In this document: piece by piece, positions 1 through 8,868 of the stretch
Numbering within the stretch: position 1 is the first letter of the stretch
Layout of the letters: each line of letters begins with the position of its first letter
NCBI RefSeq assembly: GCF_016862555.1
Contig: NZ_BONE01000082.1
Coordinates: 1-35,284 of the forward strand
Length of the DNA: 35,284 bases
Source of the DNA: Asanoa siamensis
GTDB taxonomy: Bacteria; Actinomycetota; Actinomycetes; Mycobacteriales; Micromonosporaceae
Reading direction: 5' to 3'
The notes under the pieces: generated by a model
Databases searched by the model: none
The model's input: only the letters and a program-made list of their open reading frames with translations
Told to the model about the DNA's origin: nothing
Position numbers and translations under genes: made by a program

Positions 1-4
1 GGGT

Positions 5-556
5 CTAGCCCTTCTCCGCCCGTAGCTGCTCGATCAGGCCGTTGACGAAGTCCTTGCGCGGCGTCTCGGCGAGGCTGAGCAGCGTCTCCGTGCGCGAGAC
101 GCCGGGGATCTGCCAGATGCCCTCGAGCAGGATCGTGCGCAGGTGCGCCTGGTCGCGGACCCGCAGGCGGGCGAGCAGGTCGATCGACCCGGTGACCACG
201 CTGATCTCCTCGACCTCGGGGATCGCGTGCAGCGCCCGGATGATGGCGGCCTGGTCGGTGGCCGCGATGACGGAGAGGAAGACCTGCATCGGGAAGCCGA
301 GGGCCGCCCAGTCGATGTCGGCGCGGTAGCCGCGGATGACGCCGAGCCGTTCCAGCCGGGCGATCCGGTCACCCACCGCGGGCGGCGACATCTGCAGCTC
401 CCGGGCGAGCCCGCGCTGGCTCGTGCGGGCGTCCTGGACCAGCAACTCGAGCAGGCGGAGGTCGATCGCGTCCAGCGTCGCCGGTGCCGCGGGACTGCTC
501 ACCACTTCCGCGATCGCCGCCAGCGGGCTCGTTTTTCTCGGCGCGTCTTCCGTCAC
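5..556 (-). CDS. Lrp/AsnC family transcriptional regulator
   Basis: A 183-residue DNA-binding regulator. From the GTG at 556, an N-terminal winged helix-turn-helix (about residues 25-75, with the AsnC-type run LDAIDLRLLELLVQDAR) is followed by a RAM ligand-binding/oligomerisation domain (about 80-165, with the VTGSIDLL stretch). Length and order match the family, whose members usually form octamers and sense amino acids; the ligand here cannot be told. The frame stays open to 682, but I chose the GTG at 556 because a good -10 box (TATAGT, 563-568) lies only 6 bases upstream and there is no Shine-Dalgarno, so the mRNA is probably leaderless. The extra residues of the longer frame do not look conserved. 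A 21-bp dyad at 609-629 is a candidate autoregulatory site. The gene diverges from the LVIVD-repeat gene. Confidence 0.88.
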   Translation of the reverse strand: MTEDAPRKTSPLAAIAEVVSSPAAPATLDAIDLRLLELLVQDARTSQRGLARELQMSPPAVGDRIARLERLGVIRGYRADIDWAALGFPMQVFLSVIAATDQAAIIRALHAIPEVEEISVVTGSIDLLARLRVRDQAHLRTILLEGIWQIPGVSRTETLLSLAETPRKDFVNGLIEQLRAEKG

Positions 557-562
557 GCGGGA

Positions 563-568
563 ACTATA
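563..568 (-). promoter_or_regulatory. -10 box TATAGT of the AsnC-type gene, probably leaderless
   Basis: On the minus strand TATAGT is followed by six bases and then the GTG start, so transcription would begin at or next to the start codon. No convincing -35 box is visible. Inferred from sequence only. Confidence 0.5.
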
Positions 569-608
569 ACGGTGCGGGCGATCCGGCCATACACACCGTA
601 AGGGATCG

Positions 609-629
609 CGGTCATTCCCGGCATGACCG
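609..629. promoter_or_regulatory. Dyad CGGTCAT-N7-ATGACCG, candidate regulator site
   Basis: A perfect 7+7 inverted repeat lies 53 to 73 bases upstream of the AsnC-type start and in front of the divergent LVIVD gene. Lrp/AsnC proteins commonly bind dyads in their own promoters, so autoregulation is a reasonable inference, though no binding partner can be proven. Confidence 0.35.
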
Positions 630-818
630 AAATATGTTGTCGATCCGCCCGCGTGTGCCAGGAAGCGTTGCGGGCTTGACAACTGTTCGCGACAACCGGC
701 TGACGAAAAGTTGCCCGTAAGGCATTATCTGATGTCCACTGTTCGATATAACGTGTGCGGTGTCATGCGGTCGTTACCCGGCCGCACCTGTTGGGTCCCC
801 TGCCCCGAGAGGCTCCAC

Positions 819-2801
819 ATGGCACTTTCCGCTAGAAAGGGCATCGTCGCGACCGCGGCCGCCCTCCTCGTCCTGGCGTTCACCCCCGGTGTCGCCGCCG
901 CCGATCCGGATCCCCGGATCGGGCTCGGCGGCGGTTGGCTCGATGCCGAGGAAGCCGCCAGCAACATCGAGCGCCTCGCGCACGTCGACAAGCCGGCCGG
1001 CTCGTTCGACCCGGCCAACCCCTCGAACTTCTCGTACGTCGCCTCGGACCTCGCGTTCAAGGGCAACACGGCGTTCATGGGCGGCTACAACGGTTTCACC
1101 GTCTTCGACGTGTCGAACCCGTCAGCGCCGTCGCTGCTGACCACCGTGGTCTGCCCCGGCGGCCAGGGTGACGTCTCCGTCTACGGCAACCTGCTCTTCA
1201 TGTCGGTCGAGGAGACCCGCGGCCGCGTCGACTGCGGCACCAACCCCGCGGTCGGGCAGCGCTTCCAGGGCGTCCGCGTCTTCGACATCAGCAACGTGAC
1301 CAACCCGCAGCAGGTGGCCGCCGTGCAACTCTGCCGCGGCTCGCACACCCACTCGCTGGTCACCAAGCCCGGCGACACCGAGAACGTCTACGTGTACGTC
1401 TCCGGCACGGCCGGCGTCCGCGGTGACGGCCTGGCCGGTTGCAACAACAACCCGGCCTCCGGTGTGGACCCGTCACGCTGGCGGATCGACGTCATCAAGG
1501 TGCCGGTCGCCGACCCGGCCGCCGCGGCCGTGGTCAGCAACCCGCGCCTGTTCGCCGACGAGACGGGCAAGATCGACGGCCTGCAGAACACCCCGCCGAC
1601 GCCGCAGCACCCGTCGGGCAGCAACTGGGGCCCGTCACCCATCACCAGCGCCTGCCACGACATCACGTCGTACCCGGCGCTCGGTCTGGCCGCCGGCGCC
1701 TGCCAGGGCAACGGCATCCTGATCGACATCTCCGACCCGGCCAACCCGAAGCGGATCGACGAGGTCTCCGACCCCAACTTCGCGTACTGGCACTCGGCGA
1801 CGTTCAACAACGACGGCACCAAGGTCATCTTCACGGACGAGTGGGGCGGTGGCACCGGTGCCCGGTGCCGCGACACCGACCAGCCCGAGTGGGGTGCCAA
1901 CGCCATCTTCGACATCGTCGACCGCAAGATGGAGTTCCGCAGCTACTACAAGCTGCCGGTGCCGCAGACGATCCAGGAGAACTGCGTCGCCCACAACGGC
2001 TCGCTCGTCCCGGTGCCCGGCCGCGACATCTTCGTCCAGGCCTGGTACCAGGGCGGTCTGTCGGTGTTGGACTTCACCGACTCGGCGCACCCGAAGGAGA
2101 TCGCCTTCTTCGACCGGGGCCCGTTGAACCCGGCGGCGCTCTCGCTCGGTGGTTTCTGGTCGACCTACTGGCACAACGGCCAGGTCTACGGCAGTGAGAT
2201 CGCCCGCGGCTTCGACACGTTCGGCCTCAAGCCGAGCGCGGACCTGTCCGCGGCCGAGATCCAGGCGGCCCGCGAGGTCGTGGTGGCGGAGACCAACCCG
2301 CAGCACCAGCAGAAGATCAGCTGGACGCAGAGCCGGGCGACCTCCCGCGCCACGTTCGACCAGCTGGCCCGCACCTGCACCTCGACGATCACCGGCAACC
2401 GCAACGGTGTCCTGGTGGTCGACGGGGTGACCTGCCTCGACGGTGCCACCGTCCGCGGTGCGATCACCGTGCGGCGGGGCGGGACGCTCCTCGCGATCGA
2501 CTCGACGATCAACGGCGCGGTCGCGTCGTCGTCGGCCGCGGCGCTGCACCTCTACGACACCACCGTCAACGGTGCGGTCGCGGTCAGCGGCACGACCGGC
2601 AGCCTGGCGGTCGTCGACTCGCAGCTGCGGGGCGCGTTCTCGCTGAGCGGTGCCCGTACGCCGGGCTTCGCCTCGGTCGTCGCCGGCAACGAGATCAGCG
2701 GTGTGCTCTCCTGCACCGGCAACACCCCGGCCCCGATCAACGTCGGTGCCAAGAACAAGGTGCGCGGACTGGCCGTCGGCCAGTGCGCCGCACTGGACTG
2801 A
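819..2801 (+). CDS. Secreted LVIVD-repeat protein with C-terminal beta-helix-like tail
   Basis: A 660-residue exported protein. A Sec signal peptide (ATAAALLVLAFTPGVAAA) covers about residues 1-31. A long LVIVD-repeat region (about 60-490) follows, with recurring units such as FTVFDVSN, VRVFDISN and ILIDIS that fold as beta-propeller-like blades, plus several Cys pairs. Residues about 517-660 form a separate repeat domain, GATVRGAITV, DSTINGAVA, DTTVNGAVAV, DSQLRGAFSL, consistent with a short right-handed beta-helix. This tail type recurs on actinobacterial secreted proteins. The biochemical function is unknown. I chose the ATG at 819 because GAGAGG at 807-812 is a well-placed ribosome site and the signal peptide starts there; the frame is open from 711. 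A strong terminator follows at 2891, before the DUF305 gene. Confidence 0.85.
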   Translation: MALSARKGIVATAAALLVLAFTPGVAAADPDPRIGLGGGWLDAEEAASNIERLAHVDKPAGSFDPANPSNFSYVASDLAFKGNTAFMGGYNGFTVFDVSNPSAPSLLTTVVCPGGQGDVSVYGNLLFMSVEETRGRVDCGTNPAVGQRFQGVRVFDISNVTNPQQVAAVQLCRGSHTHSLVTKPGDTENVYVYVSGTAGVRGDGLAGCNNNPASGVDPSRWRIDVIKVPVADPAAAAVVSNPRLFADETGKIDGLQNTPPTPQHPSGSNWGPSPITSACHDITSYPALGLAAGACQGNGILIDISDPANPKRIDEVSDPNFAYWHSATFNNDGTKVIFTDEWGGGTGARCRDTDQPEWGANAIFDIVDRKMEFRSYYKLPVPQTIQENCVAHNGSLVPVPGRDIFVQAWYQGGLSVLDFTDSAHPKEIAFFDRGPLNPAALSLGGFWSTYWHNGQVYGSEIARGFDTFGLKPSADLSAAEIQAAREVVVAETNPQHQQKISWTQSRATSRATFDQLARTCTSTITGNRNGVLVVDGVTCLDGATVRGAITVRRGGTLLAIDSTINGAVASSSAAALHLYDTTVNGAVAVSGTTGSLAVVDSQLRGAFSLSGARTPGFASVVAGNEISGVLSCTGNTPAPINVGAKNKVRGLAVGQCAALD

Positions 2802-2890
2802 CGCCACACGTGGCGCCCGGCTCCAGCTCCCCCCGCTGACCGGGCGCCACGCCGGTGGCGCGCCGCCGTCGCGGCGGCGCGTCCCGACCC

Positions 2891-2931
2891 AGGGCGCTCG
2901 CCCCTGCTCCCCCCGCAGGGGCGGGCGCCCT
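2891..2931 (+). terminator. Hairpin terminator after the LVIVD gene
   Basis: A 17-bp stem (one G-U pair) pairs 2891-2907 with 2915-2931 around a 7-base loop and is followed by TGTTT. Two weaker hairpins (2844-2861 and 2860-2880) precede it. It separates the LVIVD gene from the DUF305 gene, whose start is only 28 bases further on. Confidence 0.7.
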
Positions 2932-2958
2932 GTTTGACAGCTCGGAGATACGAGGATC

Positions 2959-3639
2959 ATGCAGCTCAGCCGCCGCGCCATCGGCGTTTCAGCGTTGGCC
3001 GCCGCCCTGATCGCGGCCGCCGTGGGCATCTCGGTCGCGGCCGGCCGCGACGATTCGGCCCCGACGACCGCGGCCTCGCCGCCGGGTCGGGTGGTCCAGC
3101 CGGGCGCACCGGGCCAGGACTCCCGCACCCTGTCCCCCGACGAGCTCTCCCGGCTCTCGGCGCCGCCGCACTCCGCGGCCGACGCCGAGTTCATGCGCAG
3201 GATGGTGACGCACCACCTGCAGGCGCTGGAACTGACCGCGCTGGTCGGCGGGCGCTCCACGAGCGCGGACGTCCCGCAGCTGGCCAAGCGCATCGAGGTG
3301 TCGCAGAACGAAGAGATCGCGCAGCTCCGGCAGTGGCTGGTCGACCGCGGCGAGCCCCTGCCCGAGCCGCACGCGAACCATGTCGGCCACGGCGACCTGA
3401 TGCCCGGCATGCTCGACGCCACCGACCTGACCGCGCTGGCGGCCGCCAAGGGCGCCGCCTTCGACAAGCTGTTCCTGGAGCTGATGATCCGCCACCACGA
3501 GGGCGCGATCACCATGGTCCAGCAGCTCTACCGCGACGGCGGCGGCGTCGAGTCGGCCGCCGACCGGGTGGCCCGCGAGGTCAACGCCGACCAGTCCATC
3601 GAGGTCCGCCGCATGCGGGACATGCTGGCGACCCGCTAG
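2959..3639 (+). CDS. DUF305 family secreted or membrane-anchored protein
   Basis: A 226-residue protein. An N-terminal hydrophobic segment (about residues 6-28, Arg-Arg then Ala-rich) acts as a signal or anchor, so the rest is extracytoplasmic. The DUF305 core (about 73-224) is a ferritin-like four-helix fold with two paired-histidine helices: VTHHLQALEL (His85-His86) and IRHHEGAITM (His179-His180). Between them HANHVGHGDLMPGM (139-152) is rich in His and Met. These residues suggest metal, perhaps copper, binding; the biochemical role of the family is not established. GAGG at about 2950-2953 is a plausible ribosome site. The gene follows the LVIVD gene on the same strand but across a terminator, so it probably has its own promoter or depends on readthrough. 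Confidence 0.88.
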   Translation: MQLSRRAIGVSALAAALIAAAVGISVAAGRDDSAPTTAASPPGRVVQPGAPGQDSRTLSPDELSRLSAPPHSAADAEFMRRMVTHHLQALELTALVGGRSTSADVPQLAKRIEVSQNEEIAQLRQWLVDRGEPLPEPHANHVGHGDLMPGMLDATDLTALAAAKGAAFDKLFLELMIRHHEGAITMVQQLYRDGGGVESAADRVAREVNADQSIEVRRMRDMLATR

Positions 3640-3665
3640 CGACGGCTCCGCATCGCTTCGTCGCT

Positions 3666-3689
3666 TTGGGTAGCGATCTCGCCACCCAA
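3666..3689 (+). terminator. Possible terminator hairpin after the DUF305 gene
   Basis: TTGGGT and ACCCAA form the outer arms, with GCGA and TCGC inside and one A/C mismatch. There is no U-run. It lies 26 bases past the DUF305 stop and 45 bases before the NERD gene, so it could also be an operator for the latter. Confidence 0.4.
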
Positions 3690-3734
3690 GGTGATAGGAG
3701 TGTGTAGATTCGTCGATGCGGAGGGCGGCGGGCG

Positions 3735-4550
3735 ATGCGTGTCGAAGTGCTGTCCGACCACGCCGGCGCCCTGCTGCTGCAGTCCCGGGCCGGGCTGCGC
3801 GGGGCCGGCGCCGCGCTCACGGCGCGGCAGGCCGACTACCGCACCGCGTGGGCCCAGCTACGCGCGACGGCCGGCCCCTGGTGGCGCCGCCTGTTCGGCG
3901 TCCCGCCGGCCGACCCGCGCGCGGTGGCCGCCCAGACGCGGGCGAGCTGGCAGGAGGTCCTGCTGGCGTCGCAGGAACCGGGCCGCGCCAGCCACCGCCT
4001 GCGCCAGCGCGCGGCCGGCGTGCTCGGCGAGGACACCCTGACCGCGGCGCTCGGCGTGCTCCCCGACGACTGGGTGATGCTCCGCGGCTACCGCAACCGC
4101 CGCGGCGAGACCGACCACGTGCTGGTCGGCCCGCACGGCATCTGGGTCGTCGAGGTCAAGCGCCGGCGCATCCGCCTGCACGCGGTCGGCGACCACTGGT
4201 GGTGGGAGAAGCTGGACGCCCGCGGCCGCAGCGTCGAAACCGGCCAGGCGGTCGACGGCGGCGGCCGCACCTGGGCCCGCCAGGTCAACGACGTGGCCGA
4301 CGACCTTGCGGCCTGGCTGCGCCGCAACCGCCAGCCGGTCCCGGTCCGCACGGCCGTGGTGCTGATGCACGAACAGGCGCAGTTGGGCCGCTGCCAGGAC
4401 CCGACGGTGACGCTGGTCGGCACGCACCCGACCCACCTGCTCGACGCGCTGGCCCGCTACGCCACTCCGCTGTCGGCGGCCCCTGAGGTGGCCGATCTGG
4501 TCCGCCGCGACCACGCCTTCCACCAGCACCGCCGCGCCCGCCGCCGCTAG
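3735..4550 (+). CDS. NERD-domain protein, predicted nuclease-related
   Basis: A 271-residue protein. The first 95 residues are helical and Arg-rich. The NERD domain (about 96-215) carries a PD-(D/E)xK-like core: GE at 98-99, the run ETDHVLVGPHGIWVVEVK with Asp127, Glu140 and Lys142, and a later Trp-rich strand (HWWWEK). This is the residue set expected of the NERD family, which is related to restriction-type endonucleases; activity is inferred, not known. No signal peptide or clear membrane segment is visible, so it is likely cytoplasmic. The start is the ATG at 3735, after a purine-rich GGCGGGCG. The gene stands alone and converges on the GH87 gene, with a highly structured intergenic region between them. 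Confidence 0.82.
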   Translation: MRVEVLSDHAGALLLQSRAGLRGAGAALTARQADYRTAWAQLRATAGPWWRRLFGVPPADPRAVAAQTRASWQEVLLASQEPGRASHRLRQRAAGVLGEDTLTAALGVLPDDWVMLRGYRNRRGETDHVLVGPHGIWVVEVKRRRIRLHAVGDHWWWEKLDARGRSVETGQAVDGGGRTWARQVNDVADDLAAWLRRNRQPVPVRTAVVLMHEQAQLGRCQDPTVTLVGTHPTHLLDALARYATPLSAAPEVADLVRRDHAFHQHRRARRR

Positions 4551-4609
4551 TCGACGACCAACCTCGGCCTCGCACGCGGACGGGCGTTGGCGGCGGGCAG
4601 GTCGGTCCG

Positions 4610-4659
4610 GGCGCGTACATGTTCTGGCATGTGCGTACGTGCCAGAACACGTACGCGCC
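4610..4659. repeat. 50-bp inverted repeat between convergent genes
   Basis: The left arm 4610-4629 (GGCGCGTAC, one mismatch, TGTTCTGGCA) pairs with 4640-4659 (TGCCAGAACA, mismatch, GTACGCGCC) around a 10-base centre that itself contains CGTACG. Nineteen of 20 positions pair. It lies 59 bases past the NERD stop and could end that transcript, but it has no U-run and is less GC-rich than typical terminators here. Confidence 0.7.
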
Positions 4660-4683
4660 GGGACACCTACCGTCCGCGGACGG

Positions 4684-4720
4684 CGTCGCGCCCCGGTGGG
4701 TGGGCCACCGGGGCGCGACG
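4684..4720 (-). terminator. Terminator of the GH87 gene
   Basis: A perfect 16-bp stem (4684-4699 with 4705-4720) with a 5-base loop starts 10 bases past the GH87 stop. A 14-bp palindrome, CCGTCCGCGGACGG at 4670-4683, abuts it. Because the genes converge, it probably works in both directions. Confidence 0.75.
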
Positions 4721-4730
4721 GGTCGAGGGG

Positions 4731-7700
4731 TCAGTTGATGACGAACTGGGTGCCGGGCTCGCGGACGATGTCACCCGTCGCCGAGTTGGTGATGGTGACG
4801 TTCGACAGCGTGGCGGTGCCCTGTGCGCCGCTCATCGCGAGGATGCCCGCACCGTTGTTGGACCTGTCGATGCGGACGTTGGTGATCGTGGCCGTGATCC
4901 GGCCACCACCGGTCTTGAACTGGATGCCGTCGTAGGTCGAGTCGACGATCTCCGTGTCCCGGATGACCACGCCGGGGATGCCGGTGCTCGGGGCGAACAG
5001 GGTGATCGCGCCGAACTTCTGGGCCTCGCCCCAGAACGCGCCGCCGGTGCGGTAGAGGCCGTTGTTGGCGATCGTCGTCGTGCCGCTGAACGGTATCGGC
5101 GAGTGGTCGGTCGCCAGCATGATGCCGGGGTAGTTCATCGTGTCGTACACCAGGTTGTTCTCGATGGTGTTGCCGTAGCCGCCGTAGACCGCGATGCCGT
5201 TGGCCCGCCACGGGAGCTGGATCGTGTTGTTGGTGAAGTGGTTGTCGTGCCCGATGTCGACCGACTGGTCCTTGACGTAGGTGCTCGACCAGACCGCCAG
5301 CGAGTCGTCGCCGGTCGTGCGGAACGACGAGTTGAACACCGTCGAGTTGCGGGTGCTGTTGGCGAAGTTGATCCCGTCCGCGTACGTGTCGCGGATGCGC
5401 ATCCCGGAGAACTGGATCCCGTCGCCGGGGTTCCAGTACGCCGGCGTGTCCGAGTAGTCGCGGCCGACCCAGGCGCCGACGTTGACGTGCTCGATCCACA
5501 CGTTGCTGATCCTCGTGTTCTTGCCCAGCCGCCCGTTGATGCCGTGGCCGCGGGTGTTGCGGTTGGTCGTCATTCCGAAGATGGCCAGGTCGGAGATCTG
5601 CGTGTTGTCGTCGACGTCGAAGCCGACGTTGCCCTCGTGCGGGTGGTTGATGTTGCCCTGCACGTTCTGCGGCTCGGTGTTGGTGTAGAGCTTGGTGTGC
5701 CACATGCCCGCGCCGCGGATGACGGCGTTGCGGATGCCCTTCTGGTTGAAGCCCGTCCGCGTCGGGTCCGGCGAGAGGATCTTCTGCTCCTGCCGCCACT
5801 GGCCGGCCGGGATCCAGACGCAGGAGATGACGCCGTTCTCGTCGTCGGTGACCGCGCGCTGGATCGCACCCGAGTCGTCGACGTTGTCGTTCGGCACCGC
5901 GCCGTACGAGGTGATCGAAGTGCACCCCGCCGGCTGGCTCAGCGGCGGCGCGACCTGCTCCAGGTCGATGAGGTCCAGGTAGTAGAAGGCGGCGTCGTCA
6001 CCGGCGTCGCGCTGCAGCTTGAACCGCGTGCCGGCCGGGTACGAGGACGGCAGCAGCGCCTGCGACTCGTCGAAGAGCCGGCGGGCGTTGGCCTGCGGCG
6101 TGTTCGACAGGCCCTCGGTGTCGTCGGTCAACCCGTAGAGCCAGCTGTTGCGCGAGGAGAGCGTCAGCTTCTGCACGAACTGGTCGTTGGCGTAGAGGCT
6201 GATCGTCGCGGTGGTGCCGCCGCCGCCCGGCGCGTCCGGGATCGAGTTGCGCACCACGATCGAGTTGGTCGGGACGGTCGAGGTGAACTGCACGTACTGG
6301 CCCTGGCTGGACAGCCGCACGGACCTGCGGCCCGACGACTCGGTGCCGAAGTTGGTGTGCCCGAACGTCCGCAGCGCGTCGGCCTCGACCAGCGTGCCGG
6401 TGTAGGTGCCGTTCTCGGCCTCGTAGGAGGTGTACGGCAGGGCCGCGCCGCGACCGACCACGATGGACTGCGTACGCGTGTTGTTGGTCTCGTTGGTCTC
6501 CGCCACCACGTTGGTCGCGTCCGCGGTGGCCGTGATGGTCGCGCCGCCGCTGGTCGCCGTCCACGTGCCGCTGACGGCCACCGTGGCGGTGGCGCCGGCC
6601 GCGATCGTGCCCGTGTTGGTGTTCAGCGTGGTCGAGCCCACCGCCAGCCGGGTGACCGACGCGGCCGCCGCACTGGTGCCCCGGTTGTTGACGCTGACGG
6701 TGAAGGACACCGCCGCCCCGACCGCCGGGTTCGCCGGGTTGGTGGTGATGCCGGTGATCTGCAGGTCGGGCCCCGGCGCCTGCGCGACGACCAGTTGCGA
6801 CGGCGCCGTCGTGCTGTTGTTGGCGTTGTTCTGCTCGATGATCGTGTTGGTCGGGTCGACCACCGCGGTCACCGCGTAGCTGCCCTGGGCCCGGTTGCCC
6901 GCGTTGAACGTGACGGTCTGCGCCGCGCCGGCCGCCAGCGCGCCGACGTTGGCCGAGCCGACGACCAGGCCGCCGAGGCTGAAGTTGACGGTGGTCGCGC
7001 CCGCCGCCGCCGAGCCGGCGTTCTGCACGGTGGCCGAAAGCGTGATCGTGCTGCTCTCGTTGGGTGACGCCGGGCTCCAGCTCACCGAGCTGACCACCAG
7101 GTCGGGGTTGGGCGCCGGGGTGCCGCAGACCTCGAACTCCGCGACCTGGCCGCTCGGGGCGCCCGTGTTGGAGGTGAACCGCAGCCGCACGTCGGCGACG
7201 GTCGCCGAGACCGGGATCGCGACGACGTTGTTGCCCTGCACGAACTGGTAGTTGGCCGCCGGCACCAGGCTGGTGAACGTCGAGCCCGCCTGGTCACGAC
7301 CCAGGACCTGGATGTTCTGGGTACGGGTGCCCCAGGACGCGTCCGGGTTGAGCTTCACGTTGACACCCGTGATGCCGTGGTTCGCGCCGAGCGCCACGGT
7401 CAGGTCCTGCGGATAGCTCGCCGAGCCCTCCCAGTAGGTGCCGAGCTGCCCGTCGTTGGCCTTCTCCGGGGTGAAGGTGAAGGTCGAGCCGGTCGCGCTC
7501 ATCGTCTTGCCGGCCGCGACGTTGGTGCAGCCCGGCGGCTGGGTGCCGGTGCGGGTCACGGTGTTGCTGTTGCCCGACAGGTTGCCGGCGTTGTCCCGCG
7601 CCCGCACGTAGTAGGAGACCGTGGCCGTCGCCGGCTGGCTGTCCTGATAGGACGTGCCCGTGCCGGCCGTCGCGATCTGGGTGCCGTTGCGGTAGACGTT

Positions 7701-8750
7701 GTAGCCCGCCAGCCCACTGCCGCCCGTGTCGGTGGACGCACCCCAGTTCAGGGTGATCGTCGTGGCGCTGACCGTGTAGGACAGGGTGCCCGGCACGCTC
7801 GGCGCGGTGGTGTCCGGGGTGCTGCCGCCGGGGCCGTACACCTCGAGCTCCGAGAGCTGGCCGGCCGGCCAGGCGCTGTTGGCGGTGACGTTGATCCGCA
7901 CGTATCGCGTGGTGGCCTGGTTGAAGCTGATGGTGACCGCGTTGCCGGCCACGGCGGGGTTGAACGTGTAGGCCTGCGAGCCGGCCAGGTCGGTGAACGA
8001 CGTGCCGTTGGTGCTGCCCTGGACGCTCAGCGTCTGGGTGCGGGTGCCCCAGCCGCTCGTCGGGAGCTTCAGCACGACCCGGTTGACGGCCTGCGCCGAC
8101 CCGAGGTCGACCTGCACCCACTCCGGGAACGAGTTGTTGGTGCTCTCCCAGTAGGTGCCCTGGTTGCCGTCGACGACGTTGCCCGAGCCGTAGACGTCGG
8201 CGTGGCCGCTCTCGGCCGTCGCCTTGCCCTGGGCGAGGTTGCCCGTGCCCGTTCCGCTGACCCCGTAGACCTCGAGTTCCGACAGCTGCGCCGCGCCCCA
8301 GCCGCTGTTGGCCGAGATGCTGGCCCGCACGTACCGGGTGGTCGCCGCGGTGAAGTTGATGGTCACCGCGTTGCCGCTGCTGGGGTTGAAGGCGTATGAC
8401 GCGGAGGCGCTGAGCGTGCTGAACGACGTGCCGTTGGTGCTGCCCTGCAGGGTGACGGTCTGGTTGCGGGCGCCCCAGCCGCCGGGCAGCTTCAGCACGA
8501 CCTGGTCGACCGCGGTGGCGGCACCGAGGTCGACCTGCCCCCACTGGGGCAGCGCGCCGGAGCTCTCCCAGTAGCTGCCGGCGTTGCCGTCGTTGAGGTT
8601 GCCGGCGCCGAAGCCGCCGTTGGTCGAGCTGGCCGAGGCGGTCTTGCCGAGGGCGAGGTTGGGGCCGCCGGCGGCCCGCGCCGACACCTGCCAACCCATG
8701 GTTACCAGGGCCGCCGTGAGGGCGACGGCCACGATCCTGGAGCGTCTCAT
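4731..8750 (-). CDS. Secreted multi-domain GH87 alpha-1,3-glucanase (mutanase/mycodextranase type)
   Basis: A 1339-residue exported enzyme predicted to cleave alpha-1,3-glucan (fungal wall glucan or bacterial mutan). Order: signal peptide (1-27); two discoidin/F5-8-type modules (about 28-163 and 170-307); a fibronectin III module (about 315-403); a third, divergent discoidin-like module (about 407-543); two CARDB modules (about 548-655 and 662-765); a beta-sandwich carbohydrate-binding module beginning YEAENGTYTGT (about 772-933); and a catalytic right-handed beta-helix (about 942-1339) starting SYGAVPNDNVDDSGAIQRAV. The catalytic aspartates of GH87 fit Asp1125 (ADGINF) and Asp1148-Asp1149 (TTGDDSLA). 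The ATG at 8750 was chosen for the ribosome site AAGGAC and the following signal peptide; the frame is open from 8822. A promoter and palindromic operator lie upstream. Family assignment is by motif and architecture; substrate is inferred. Confidence 0.85.
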   Translation of the reverse strand: MRRSRIVAVALTAALVTMGWQVSARAAGGPNLALGKTASASSTNGGFGAGNLNDGNAGSYWESSGALPQWGQVDLGAATAVDQVVLKLPGGWGARNQTVTLQGSTNGTSFSTLSASASYAFNPSSGNAVTINFTAATTRYVRASISANSGWGAAQLSELEVYGVSGTGTGNLAQGKATAESGHADVYGSGNVVDGNQGTYWESTNNSFPEWVQVDLGSAQAVNRVVLKLPTSGWGTRTQTLSVQGSTNGTSFTDLAGSQAYTFNPAVAGNAVTISFNQATTRYVRINVTANSAWPAGQLSELEVYGPGGSTPDTTAPSVPGTLSYTVSATTITLNWGASTDTGGSGLAGYNVYRNGTQIATAGTGTSYQDSQPATATVSYYVRARDNAGNLSGNSNTVTRTGTQPPGCTNVAAGKTMSATGSTFTFTPEKANDGQLGTYWEGSASYPQDLTVALGANHGITGVNVKLNPDASWGTRTQNIQVLGRDQAGSTFTSLVPAANYQFVQGNNVVAIPVSATVADVRLRFTSNTGAPSGQVAEFEVCGTPAPNPDLVVSSVSWSPASPNESSTITLSATVQNAGSAAAGATTVNFSLGGLVVGSANVGALAAGAAQTVTFNAGNRAQGSYAVTAVVDPTNTIIEQNNANNSTTAPSQLVVAQAPGPDLQITGITTNPANPAVGAAVSFTVSVNNRGTSAAAASVTRLAVGSTTLNTNTGTIAAGATATVAVSGTWTATSGGATITATADATNVVAETNETNNTRTQSIVVGRGAALPYTSYEAENGTYTGTLVEADALRTFGHTNFGTESSGRRSVRLSSQGQYVQFTSTVPTNSIVVRNSIPDAPGGGGTTATISLYANDQFVQKLTLSSRNSWLYGLTDDTEGLSNTPQANARRLFDESQALLPSSYPAGTRFKLQRDAGDDAAFYYLDLIDLEQVAPPLSQPAGCTSITSYGAVPNDNVDDSGAIQRAVTDDENGVISCVWIPAGQWRQEQKILSPDPTRTGFNQKGIRNAVIRGAGMWHTKLYTNTEPQNVQGNINHPHEGNVGFDVDDNTQISDLAIFGMTTNRNTRGHGINGRLGKNTRISNVWIEHVNVGAWVGRDYSDTPAYWNPGDGIQFSGMRIRDTYADGINFANSTRNSTVFNSSFRTTGDDSLAVWSSTYVKDQSVDIGHDNHFTNNTIQLPWRANGIAVYGGYGNTIENNLVYDTMNYPGIMLATDHSPIPFSGTTTIANNGLYRTGGAFWGEAQKFGAITLFAPSTGIPGVVIRDTEIVDSTYDGIQFKTGGGRITATITNVRIDRSNNGAGILAMSGAQGTATLSNVTITNSATGDIVREPGTQFVIN

Positions 8751-8868
8751 CGCTGTCCTTTTCGCAGTGGGGACTTCTCCCCGGGGCCGTGGGCCGTCGG
8801 GGAGGGGCGGAAGTCGGCACATCGCCGGTGGAACGGCTCGTGGTGGTGCTGCGCGAAAATTTCAGGTC

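Noticed and set aside
4587-7067. 826-residue plus-strand frame opposite the GH87 gene
   Set aside because: It is an Arg/Val/Asp-rich shadow caused by GC bias, with no domain, while the minus strand encodes clear modules.
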